Below are positions 7,236-15,591 of a stretch of DNA of 64,000 nucleotides, one piece after another. Source of the DNA: Ascidiimonas aurantiaca (GTDB lineage: Bacteria > Bacteroidota > Bacteroidia > Flavobacteriales > Flavobacteriaceae); assembly GCF_037646345.1 (NCBI RefSeq), contig NZ_JBBEWR010000016.1, positions 1-64,000 of the forward strand. Direction: 5' to 3'. Under the pieces are notes generated by a model. The model worked only from the letters and a program-made list of their open reading frames with translations, ran no database searches and was not told the DNA's origin. The translations under genes and the position numbers were made by a program. Position 1 is the stretch's first letter. The number at the start of each line of letters is the position of its first letter.

Positions 7236-8412
7236 CCTGTTTTTTAAATACCCTTAAAAAGGTGGGGTGTATCTGTTCTGCATTCATTACAATAAATGGG
7301 GTAACCGACATTAATAATATAGAAACGGCCAGAAATATCTGGTAGTTGTTTTGGCTTATAAGGTCATATTTCAATCCGCTTTGAGCCAACACAAAAGAGA
7401 ACTCCCCTATTTGTGCTATAGAAAAACCAACCGCTAATGCCGTTTTCCAGGGAAGTCGCATCATTTTTACCGCCAGTATTCCCGCCAGTGCCTTTACCGC
7501 AAGCGCAAAGAAAAACCAGAAAACGATCCAGGGAAAATTGGTTAAGAAAATATGATAATCCAGAAGCATCCCCATAGAGATAAAAAAGAAACTCATAAAT
7601 ACATATCTAAAGGGTAAAAAACAGGAAATAGCCATTCTGTGGTATTCAGTCTCAGCAATTATTAAACCGGCTATAAAAGCTCCCAGCGCCAGAGAGAGGC
7701 CCATTTCTTCAGTTAACAGGGCAATGCCGGTCACAATAAAAACATTGGCTATTAAAAATACTTCCTGGCTCTGTACCTTCATAACGGTACTTAAGAAAAA
7801 AGGAATGATGTACCTTGCCAGCAAATAGGCAATACCGCCCATTAAAACCAGTTTTCCTAATAATAAAAGTAATGCCATACCTGCATTACCTCCCGCTCCG
7901 GCTAAAATGGGTGTAAGGAGCATAAGCGGTACGATCATAATATCCTGAAAAAGTAATACGGCCAGTATAAATTTTCCATGAGGTGTGTTGATCTTGTTTT
8001 TGTCCTGAAGTGTTTTTACCACAATAGCAGTACTACTCAGCGCGTATAGGAAACCCCAAAAAACACTTTCTTCTAAAGAAGGGCGCATGAGTAACCATAC
8101 AAGTCCGGAAGTTAACACAATGGTGAAAAGTACCTGTGAGGCCCCTCCTATCAACACATAATCCTTAATACGTTTTAAATTGCTGAACGAAAACTCAAGA
8201 CCTACCGTAAAAAGTAATAGTATCACTCCAATCTCAGCATATACCTCAACCTCTTCCATATCGGCAAAATAGCCCGAAGTATTGGGGCTCAATAAAACTC
8301 CTGTAATAAGATAGCCTATGATATACCGTATTTTTAAGAACTTACAAATAATAATAACGGCCGTAGCGACCCCAAAAATAGCACAAATATTAACCAGTAT
8401 ATGATGTTGCAT
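7222..8412 (-). CDS. CPA2-family cation:proton antiporter (KefB-like membrane domain)
   Basis: 396 aa with about 11-12 membrane helices and typical CPA2 sequences (IGVILLLFTVGLEFS, ALSSTAIVVKTLQD, LALGAFIAGLIIAE). It exchanges Na+ or K+ for H+ across the inner membrane. It is only the Na_H_exchanger domain; the C-terminal TrkA-N (KTN) domain found in KefB/KefC is absent. It ends overlapping a glutaredoxin-like gene. In KefB/C, gating depends on glutathione adducts, so the overlapping redox gene may replace a regulatory function. Confidence 0.92.
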   Translation of the reverse strand: MQHHILVNICAIFGVATAVIIICKFLKIRYIIGYLITGVLLSPNTSGYFADMEEVEVYAEIGVILLLFTVGLEFSFSNLKRIKDYVLIGGASQVLFTIVLTSGLVWLLMRPSLEESVFWGFLYALSSTAIVVKTLQDKNKINTPHGKFILAVLLFQDIMIVPLMLLTPILAGAGGNAGMALLLLLGKLVLMGGIAYLLARYIIPFFLSTVMKVQSQEVFLIANVFIVTGIALLTEEMGLSLALGAFIAGLIIAETEYHRMAISCFLPFRYVFMSFFFISMGMLLDYHIFLTNFPWIVFWFFFALAVKALAGILAVKMMRLPWKTALAVGFSIAQIGEFSFVLAQSGLKYDLISQNNYQIFLAVSILLMSVTPFIVMNAEQIHPTFLRVFKKQVDEK

Positions 8413-8766
8413 AACGTATTCCTGTTGAATTAGGGTTTTTTCCGGGTACAGAATTTAATTTGTGTTAAATTATAAAAAATGTTTACACCCCGGCATAGAA
8501 TACCATAATCTTTATTAAGAAAACAGCGGGTTCATAAAATGGCGTATTCCCGATTATTGACAGGCGGGCTTACAGTATTCTTATTTATTCTGTGTGTTTT
8601 TTTATTTTTCATAATTCTAAACCTCAGCATTTTCAAATTTGACCTTGATTTACAAATGGTATAAAAGTAATTTATATATTTAACATAATTATATCGTTAT
8701 TTTATTGTTAACCCCCCACTATTATCGTAGTCGATCTACTTCGCTAATGGGCTCAATATATGCGTA
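8413..8766. other. divergent intergenic region
   Basis: About 350 bp between the antiporter (minus) and the ECF sigma gene (plus). It must hold promoters in both directions. I see AT-rich sequence, a C-run at 8711-8717, no good TAnnTTTG box and no RNA gene. Confidence 0.5.
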
Positions 8767-9300
8767 TTGTCAGTTCACAGATCACATATAAAATCTTTGT
8801 TTCAGGAAAACTATAAGGCTCTTTGCAAGCTTTCTTATTACTATGTGGAAGATATGGATGAAGCCCGTGATATTGTACAGGATATTTTTGTAAGCCTGCT
8901 CGATAAAAACGATCTGCATCACGTAAAGAATACCAATGCTTATCTTAAAAAGGCAGTGAGCAATCTATCTATTAAAAGAGCCAGACAGCGAGGAAACACC
9001 ATGTTTATTGAAAATTTATCCCTTCTTCAGGAAGAAGGGAATGACCATAAAGAAAATGAGATCATAGCTAATGAAACGGCCTGGCTTTTACAAAAAGAGC
9101 TGGAAAAACTTCCGGATGCCTGTAGAAAAGTTTTTGAACTTTGTGTTATTGAAGGACTAAAGTATAATGAGACTGCTGAAACACTTGGCATTTCTGTAAA
9201 TACCGTAAAAACTCAAATAAAAAAGGCCTATCGCATTTTAAGAGAATCATTGTCAGATTCACACTTTTTACTTCTTTTTATAAGAAAATTACAGCACTAA
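8767..9300 (+). CDS. ECF RNA polymerase sigma factor (Bacteroidota FecI-like)
   Basis: 177 aa. Region 2 is at residues ~10-70 (LSYYYVEDMDEARDIVQDIFVSLL) and region 4 at ~115-165 (LPDACRKVFELCVIEGLKYNETAETLGISVNTVKTQ). No in-frame ATG is available upstream, so a TTG start at 8767 is assumed. The FecR anti-sigma gene follows after 92 bp, then SusC with an STN domain. This is the usual trans-envelope signalling arrangement, in which substrate binding at the receptor releases the sigma factor to transcribe the uptake genes. Confidence 0.93.
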   Translation: MSVHRSHIKSLFQENYKALCKLSYYYVEDMDEARDIVQDIFVSLLDKNDLHHVKNTNAYLKKAVSNLSIKRARQRGNTMFIENLSLLQEEGNDHKENEIIANETAWLLQKELEKLPDACRKVFELCVIEGLKYNETAETLGISVNTVKTQIKKAYRILRESLSDSHFLLLFIRKLQH

Positions 9301-9392
9301 TTTATTTTTTTGTAAAAAAATCATATTTCACGTCACCCTCTTTTCAAGTTTTGCGACCATTATAATAAAGCACACCATCAATACGGCTTATA

Positions 9393-10553
9393 ATGGATCA
9401 AATACCACACATACTAATCAAGAAGCTCTCCGGAACTATCTCTCCGGAAGAAGAGACGCTTCTCAGGGCATGGATCGATGCTTCTGAAAAGAATAAAAAA
9501 TTCTTCAGGAAAATTGAACGCCTTAAGGCGCAGGGGCAGGATCTGAAAAAACTGGAGAACCTTGACCTGGATAAAGAATGGGAAACTGTTCTTCTTAAAT
9601 ACAGAGACCGCATAGACAAACAAAAAAGAGTAAAGCGGCAGAAAATACTGAGAATTGCTGCTGTTTTTACCGGTATCGCCATGATTGCCAGTATATACCT
9701 CTTTACTATTGACAGAGGGCTTGAAGAGGTACCCGAAAACATCATTACCCTGGAGCTTCAAAATGGAACAATAAAGGCCATAGAAGCAGACCAGCCAAAT
9801 GAGGTCGATATCTTAGATATTCAAGGAAACCGTATAGGCACACAACAGGGCAACCGCATACACTACCTCCCCGGCATAGAGGACTCAGGAGAGCTTGTAT
9901 TAAATACGCTTACCGTTCCGTATGGGAAGATATTTGAGATCCTTCTGGCAGACGGTAGTCTTTTAAAGCTGAATTCAGGGAGTTCGGCAACCTATCCGGT
10001 ACGTTTTGTAAAAGGGCAAAACCGGGAGGTCTCACTACAGGGAGAAGCCTATTTTGAAGTTGCCAATAATCCTGAACAACCTTTTATCATAAACACAGAT
10101 AAAATGAACATTCGTGTTTTGGGTACTGAGTTTACGGTTTCTTCTTATCCTGAAGATCCGGATGCACATGTGGTACTTGTCGAAGGCTCGGTAGGAGTTT
10201 ATGAAACTCCCGAAATGTTCTATACAGATCAGCATACCGTTTTAAGACCTGAACAAAAAGCAAGCTGGAACAAAGTTTTCAGAAATATACAGGTTACCGC
10301 TGTAAACTCTAAAAAATATACCGCCTGGACCGAAGGAAGGCTCATTTTGGAAGACCTGCCTTTTGCCACTATTATAAAAAAACTGGAGAGAAAATACAAT
10401 GTAAGAATCATAAATCAAAACGAGGCTTTGAATAAAGAAGTGTTCACAGCATCCTTTGATATTGAGACCATAGAGCAAGTGCTCAATTCATTTGCCCAAG
10501 ATACACCTTTTAATTACAGGCGAACGGGCAGCACTATTACCATTACTAAATAA
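9393..10553 (+). CDS. FecR-family anti-sigma factor
   Basis: 386 aa. A cytoplasmic N-terminal part (1-85) holds the sigma-binding region. One membrane helix spans ~86-104. The FecR domain lies at ~170-270 (GEAYFEVANNPEQPFII), and a DUF4974-like C-terminal domain at ~315-386 ends in TGSTITITK. It would hold the ECF sigma factor encoded just upstream and read the state of the STN domain of the SusC protein encoded downstream. Confidence 0.95.
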   Translation: MDQIPHILIKKLSGTISPEEETLLRAWIDASEKNKKFFRKIERLKAQGQDLKKLENLDLDKEWETVLLKYRDRIDKQKRVKRQKILRIAAVFTGIAMIASIYLFTIDRGLEEVPENIITLELQNGTIKAIEADQPNEVDILDIQGNRIGTQQGNRIHYLPGIEDSGELVLNTLTVPYGKIFEILLADGSLLKLNSGSSATYPVRFVKGQNREVSLQGEAYFEVANNPEQPFIINTDKMNIRVLGTEFTVSSYPEDPDAHVVLVEGSVGVYETPEMFYTDQHTVLRPEQKASWNKVFRNIQVTAVNSKKYTAWTEGRLILEDLPFATIIKKLERKYNVRIINQNEALNKEVFTASFDIETIEQVLNSFAQDTPFNYRRTGSTITITK

Positions 10554-10606
10554 ATAATCACTAAAACCGGGAGATGCATGAAGTAAAACACCAGTTATCA
10601 AAAAAA

Positions 10607-10634
10607 ATCAGGAAATGCGCCAACACTTCCTGAT
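10607..10634 (+). promoter_or_regulatory. hairpin in the SusC leader region
   Basis: ATCAGGAA (10607-10614) and TTCCTGAT (10627-10634) form a perfect 8-bp stem around a 12-nt loop in the 134-bp gap between fecR and susC. No T-run follows, so a 5'-UTR stabilising or attenuating element is more likely than a terminator. Confidence 0.4.
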
Positions 10635-10687
10635 CGTTAAGAATTGATGTTCAGTTACGTAGTCTAATAACCAAACAAAACAAATGT

Positions 10688-13600
10688 ATGAAAAATGGAT
10701 TATTCATAAAGCATTCGGTGCTTTATCCAAGAAAACTTTACCTAATTATGAGGTTAACAACATTTCTTGTCCTTGCTTCTTTTTTGTCTGTTCAGGCCAA
10801 TTCCTATTCGCAAAAAACGAAGATCTCCTTGAACATGAAAAATGTTCAGGTAAAGGAGGTATTGCAGGAAATAGAGCTAAAAACAGATTTTAAGTTTTTG
10901 TACAATACCAATAAAGTAAATTCTGAGAGAATTGTCTCGGTAAATATAAGAAACAAAAAGATATCAGATGTCCTGGATGAGCTGTTTAAAGATACCGATA
11001 TAAAGTACGTATTACAAAACAGGCTTATTATACTCAAAGCTAAACTTGTCTCCTTTAAAATCGCTGACAGCCTGATTTCTTTTCAACAACAAAGAATTAC
11101 AGGCGTGGTTAAAGATCCGAACGGCGACCCTTTACTGGGGGTAACCGTACGCGTTAAAGGCTCAATCCGAGGTACCTCTACTGATGAAAACGGAAGGTAT
11201 CTTCTTTTTGCTTCTCCCACGGCTATTCTAAGTTTTACATACATCGGCTTTGAAGATTATGAAACCCCGGTAGCTGGCAGGGAAGTAATTGATGTTACCA
11301 TGACCGAAGCAGTAGAAGCCATTGATGAAGTAGTGCTTATAGGGTATGGTGAAGTAAAAAGAGAAAATCTAACCGGTTCGGTCAGCACGGTAAACATAGA
11401 AAGCTTTAAAAACCAGGCACCTACTGTAAATATAGAGCAGGGACTCCAGGGGCAGGTAGCGGGTCTTCAGGTAACCATCCCTAACGGACAGCCGGGAGCA
11501 GCCGCCAAAATACGTATTCGGGGTACTTCTTCTCTATCAGGTTCTAATCAGCCTTTATTTGTTATTGACGGTATTCCGGTAGTTCCTGAAAGCAATATTC
11601 CGCGGGGAGGTACCGAAGGGCAGCTTCTCGGCAACGAGCTGGCAAATCAGGGGTTGAGTACACCTATTGCCAATTTAAACCCAAATGATATTGAGTCCAT
11701 CAGTGTCTTAAAAGATGCTTCGGCAGCCGCCATTTACGGGTCTCGGGCAGCCAATGGAGTTATTATAATCAATACCAAAAGAGGTACTAAAAAAGGAAAA
11801 ACCACATTCAATATTGACGCATCTACCATTATCCAACAACCACGTACTTTAGAGGTGCTGAATGCACAGCAGTTTCGCGAAGTATGGACCACCGCTGTAA
11901 TGAACAGCTCACGCGATGATGCCTTTACCCGAAGTGTGCTCGACGGCTCCTATTTTGGCGATGCCGATACCAACTGGGAAAATGAAGTAGGTCCGGGAAC
12001 TCCGGTTTCTACCAATGTAAATGCCAGCTTGAGAGGGGGAAATGAAAAAACACAGTTTGCCCTATCACTGGCTGCTTTAAACTCAAAAAGCGGATTTGAA
12101 GGTTCGGAGAGTGAACGCTTCACTCTTAATCTTAACCTCAATACGGGAGGCACCTCTGCCCTGCGGTTTGGTACCAGCATACAAACCTCCTTTTTTGACC
12201 AATCATCTTTAGACGGTGGTATTGTTGACGGGATCTACTCCTATCGTCCTGATATACCCGTATTTGATGAAGACGGGAACTTTGCTTTTTCGCCTAATAA
12301 CAATTTTCAAAATCCCGTAGCGCTGGCTCAGGCATCAAATAGCAATAAAACCTTTTTGTTTTTAGGCACTTTTTTCACCCAGCTTGATATTGTAAAAGGA
12401 CTTACGGCAGAAACCCGGTTGTCCGTTAATTACAACAACGGGAACCAGGTTAGTTTTTACCCCAGGTTTACCAACAGAGGGGGCTGGTCGCGCTTAAGAG
12501 GAAACGGGGACGGATTTGCCCAGGACAGCAGAAGTAACAGTATCGTATTACAATGGCAAAGCACCCTTACCTATAAGCGCCTGTTTGCAAACGTTCATCA
12601 AATAGATGCCGTTTTGGGAACCACCTTTGAAGAGATTACCACTTCTAACAACAAAGCGTTTGGAACCGGGTTCTCTAATAAAGTACTTAGCAATGTAACC
12701 AATGCTACCGTAAGCAGAGGCGGTTCTTCATTTGAAAGCGGTTCCGGGCTCGTTTCTTATTTTGGAAGAGTTAATTACGATTATGATCAAAAGTATCTGT
12801 TAACCTTTACTGCCCGGGTAGATGGCTCTTCCAAATTTGCCGAAGAAAACAAATATGCATTTTTTCCGGCAGCCGCTGCTGCCTGGAGAATATCAAGAGA
12901 ATCTTTTCTTGCTAACAGTAAATATGTAGATGAACTTAAACTAAGAGCCAGTTACGGTCTTACCGGGCAACAGGATTTTGGCCCCTACCAGTGGCGTACC
13001 CTTTTTGAAACCGATGATTACGGTGGTGAGCCCTCCGTGCTTTTATCACAACTGGGTAACAGCCGCCTGAAATGGGAAACTACCAAACAATTAGATCTGG
13101 GAATTGACTTTTCCCTGTTTGAAGGAAGACTATCAGGCGGGATAGCCTATTACCGAAAAGACACAGAAGATGCCATATTTCCAGTCATTACACCAGGAAA
13201 TACAGGGGTTACCAGCGTACTGGCCAATGTGGGGAGTACCCGAAACGAAGGTGTTGAACTTCTTATTAATGCCACCCTGCTCCAATCTGATACCTTTTCC
13301 TGGGACGTTAGCCTGAATGCCGCCCGAAACAAAAACCAGCTTACCGGTATAGCAGAAGATTTCTTAGATGATGAAGGCTTTATAGTAGGTTTTCCCGGAC
13401 TGGGAGGAGGCCGTTTACGTGTAGGCAGCCCTATAGGCCTCATTTACGGATATGTTGCTGAGGGTATATTTCAAAATCAAAATGAAATTGATGCCCTCAA
13501 TGCTGCCGCTCCTAATGGGGTGTATCAGGATGATGAAACTTCTCCAGGAGATATCCGCTTTAGAGATATATCGGGCCCCGAAGGTGTACCTGATGGCATT

Positions 13601-14152
13601 GTAAACAATTTTGACCAGGAAGTCATTGGGAATGCGCAGCCCGATATATTTGGCGGCTTTACCAGTACATGGCGATACAAAGGGTTTACCCTGGCAGCAC
13701 AGTTTACCTATTCTATTGGTAATGATCTGTTATGGTTTAGCCAGACCAGAGCCGTGAATTTTGGCAGTACCTTTGCAGGAGAAAACAAAGTTACCGATGT
13801 GCTCAATGCCTGGACTCCCGAAAACCCTACCAATCAGCCAAGGCTTGTGTACAGAGATCCCAATAACAACGGGAGGATCTCCAGCTTTTATGTACATGAC
13901 GCTTCTTTTTTAAGGCTCAATACACTCAATTTACGCTACACATTTTCCCGTGAGACCATGGACAAAATTGGTGTATTTGATGGTATTTCGATCTATGGTA
14001 TTGCTCAAAACCTTTGGACTATTACCAGTTATCCCGGAGCGAATCCTGAAGGGGGCACACTCTTTAATAATGATATTTCAGGAGCAGGGCGGGATACCAA
14101 CCGGTTCCCTATTCAAAAAGCCTTCACCCTTGGTATTAACTTAAGTTTCTAA
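10688..14152 (+). CDS. SusC/RagA TonB-dependent outer membrane transporter with STN domain
   Basis: 1154 aa. After the signal peptide (to about residue 40) comes an STN domain (~53-117), which contacts FecR. A CarboxypepD_reg-like domain (~135-205, DPNGDPLLGVTVRVKGS) and a TonB box/plug (~215-345, VLIGYGEVKRENLTGSV) follow, then the beta-barrel, ending in an aromatic-terminated strand (LGINLSF). It imports a ligand bound by the SusD partner encoded 3 bp downstream. The STN domain and upstream ECF/FecR genes imply substrate-induced expression. The substrate is unknown; the adjacent M16 peptidase hints at peptides. Confidence 0.96.
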   Translation: MKNGLFIKHSVLYPRKLYLIMRLTTFLVLASFLSVQANSYSQKTKISLNMKNVQVKEVLQEIELKTDFKFLYNTNKVNSERIVSVNIRNKKISDVLDELFKDTDIKYVLQNRLIILKAKLVSFKIADSLISFQQQRITGVVKDPNGDPLLGVTVRVKGSIRGTSTDENGRYLLFASPTAILSFTYIGFEDYETPVAGREVIDVTMTEAVEAIDEVVLIGYGEVKRENLTGSVSTVNIESFKNQAPTVNIEQGLQGQVAGLQVTIPNGQPGAAAKIRIRGTSSLSGSNQPLFVIDGIPVVPESNIPRGGTEGQLLGNELANQGLSTPIANLNPNDIESISVLKDASAAAIYGSRAANGVIIINTKRGTKKGKTTFNIDASTIIQQPRTLEVLNAQQFREVWTTAVMNSSRDDAFTRSVLDGSYFGDADTNWENEVGPGTPVSTNVNASLRGGNEKTQFALSLAALNSKSGFEGSESERFTLNLNLNTGGTSALRFGTSIQTSFFDQSSLDGGIVDGIYSYRPDIPVFDEDGNFAFSPNNNFQNPVALAQASNSNKTFLFLGTFFTQLDIVKGLTAETRLSVNYNNGNQVSFYPRFTNRGGWSRLRGNGDGFAQDSRSNSIVLQWQSTLTYKRLFANVHQIDAVLGTTFEEITTSNNKAFGTGFSNKVLSNVTNATVSRGGSSFESGSGLVSYFGRVNYDYDQKYLLTFTARVDGSSKFAEENKYAFFPAAAAAWRISRESFLANSKYVDELKLRASYGLTGQQDFGPYQWRTLFETDDYGGEPSVLLSQLGNSRLKWETTKQLDLGIDFSLFEGRLSGGIAYYRKDTEDAIFPVITPGNTGVTSVLANVGSTRNEGVELLINATLLQSDTFSWDVSLNAARNKNQLTGIAEDFLDDEGFIVGFPGLGGGRLRVGSPIGLIYGYVAEGIFQNQNEIDALNAAAPNGVYQDDETSPGDIRFRDISGPEGVPDGIVNNFDQEVIGNAQPDIFGGFTSTWRYKGFTLAAQFTYSIGNDLLWFSQTRAVNFGSTFAGENKVTDVLNAWTPENPTNQPRLVYRDPNNNGRISSFYVHDASFLRLNTLNLRYTFSRETMDKIGVFDGISIYGIAQNLWTITSYPGANPEGGTLFNNDISGAGRDTNRFPIQKAFTLGINLSF

Positions 14153-14154
14153 AA

Positions 14155-15507
14155 ATGAAGATTATGAAAAACGTTTTTATAGTTGTATTACTGGCAGCAC
14201 TTATGGTTTCCTGTAGTCTTGCAGATGCCATAGATCAGGATCCGCCAAATAACCTGGTTCCTGAAAATGTAGTGAGAAGTGAAGAAGATGCAAGAGCGGT
14301 TTTAAACGGAGCGTATAGTAAGATCATTTCATTTTCAAGTTCGTTTTACTATATGCACTCCGAGCTTATTCCCAGTGCTCTTATAGGAACTATGAGCCAG
14401 TCTGGCTTTACGGCCAATGACCGACAGTTTGCAGACAATGATATTTTTTCAGACAATAGCCTGGTAAATAACTTCTGGATCATATTTTACGGTGTTATAG
14501 ATGCTACCAATAATGCCATTGTGCTTACAGAAGCGCTTCCCGAAAGTGAGATCTCGCAGGCAACCAAAACCGAGATCATAGGAGAGGCCCGTTTTGTAAG
14601 AGCTATGGCTACCTTTGATGCCCTTAGGTACTTCGGTCAGTTTTTTGATGTGAACAGCAGTCTGGGAGTGGTATTGAGAACCGAACCGGTAAACTTTACC
14701 ACACGCAGTAAAGAGAGAAGTACCGTTATGGAATCGTATAATCAGATACTGTCAGATCTTGACTTTGCCATAGCGAATGCTCCGGACTTCACAGTTACTT
14801 TCAGAGGTTCAAAAACATCTGCAAAAGCCCTAAAAGCAAAAGTATTACTCTTTATGGGGCGCTATGCAGAAGCAGCTACCCTTGCAGATGAAGTGATCAC
14901 TGAAGGCACCCGAACCCTGGAGGCTACCTTTGCCAATGCTTTTGACAATGGCCTTACTTCTTCAGAAATGATCTTTATGACACATCGTGCCGCAGATTCT
15001 GATGAAGAAGACAACAATCGTAAACGCTTTTACACAGGACGCACCGGTAATACCTGGTATCCCGATCTTATGGAAGGTGACCCCAGGCAACCCCTTACCT
15101 ATTCCGGTACCCGGATACTCAAGACCAATAATGAGGCTACTTTTCGGCCCACCTATTTTCTAAGACTGGCCGAAATATATCTCATAAAGGCAGAAGCACT
15201 TGCTATGAGTGGAGCAGACCTGGCAACCAGTAAAGCTCCCCTTGATATCATACGAAACAGGGCCGGTCTTGAAAACTCAGATGCAGCAGATATTGACGCT
15301 CTCAAAGATGCCATCTTTGAAGAATACATAAAAGAACTTGCATTTGAGAACGGCAGTGACTGGTTTGCAGCTATTCGTTTTGATAAAGCCATGACCTTAA
15401 AACCCACTATAACCAGCACCAACCAGTACATTTTGCCCCTGCCTGACAATGAAATAGAAGGTAATGCATTACTGACACTTGCCGATCAAAATCCCGGCTA
15501 CCAGTAA
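14155..15507 (+). CDS. SusD/RagB nutrient-binding outer membrane lipoprotein
   Basis: 450 aa with a lipoprotein signal ending at Cys20 (LMVSCSLAD). It has a SusD-like N-terminal region (RSEEDARAVLNGAYSKI) and a C-terminal SusD/RagB domain (YFLRLAEIYLIKAEALAMSG, then APLDIIRNRAGL). It begins 3 bp after susC and forms the lid of the SusCD complex on the cell surface. Within the family it belongs to the short forms paired with STN-type SusC. Confidence 0.96.
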   Translation: MKIMKNVFIVVLLAALMVSCSLADAIDQDPPNNLVPENVVRSEEDARAVLNGAYSKIISFSSSFYYMHSELIPSALIGTMSQSGFTANDRQFADNDIFSDNSLVNNFWIIFYGVIDATNNAIVLTEALPESEISQATKTEIIGEARFVRAMATFDALRYFGQFFDVNSSLGVVLRTEPVNFTTRSKERSTVMESYNQILSDLDFAIANAPDFTVTFRGSKTSAKALKAKVLLFMGRYAEAATLADEVITEGTRTLEATFANAFDNGLTSSEMIFMTHRAADSDEEDNNRKRFYTGRTGNTWYPDLMEGDPRQPLTYSGTRILKTNNEATFRPTYFLRLAEIYLIKAEALAMSGADLATSKAPLDIIRNRAGLENSDAADIDALKDAIFEEYIKELAFENGSDWFAAIRFDKAMTLKPTITSTNQYILPLPDNEIEGNALLTLADQNPGYQ

Positions 15508-15548
15508 AACCATGTTACGTTAATTAGTTAGTTTGAATTAGTTTAATG

Positions 15549-15579
15549 AGCCGGGGGGTTTTTTATAAATGCCCCGGCT
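15549..15579 (+). terminator. GC-rich hairpin between susD and the M16 gene
   Basis: AGCCGGGG (15549-15556) pairs with CCCCGGCT (15572-15579). The T-run lies in the loop rather than after the stem, so it is an imperfect terminator. It may cause partial termination or protect the susCD transcript end, reducing expression of the peptidase gene that follows 12 bp later. Confidence 0.45.
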
Positions 15580-15591
15580 ATTATCAAAAAA

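Noticed and set aside
9398..9745. Long minus-strand frames opposite fecR
   Set aside because: Shadow frames of the FecR gene; no domain and no start context.
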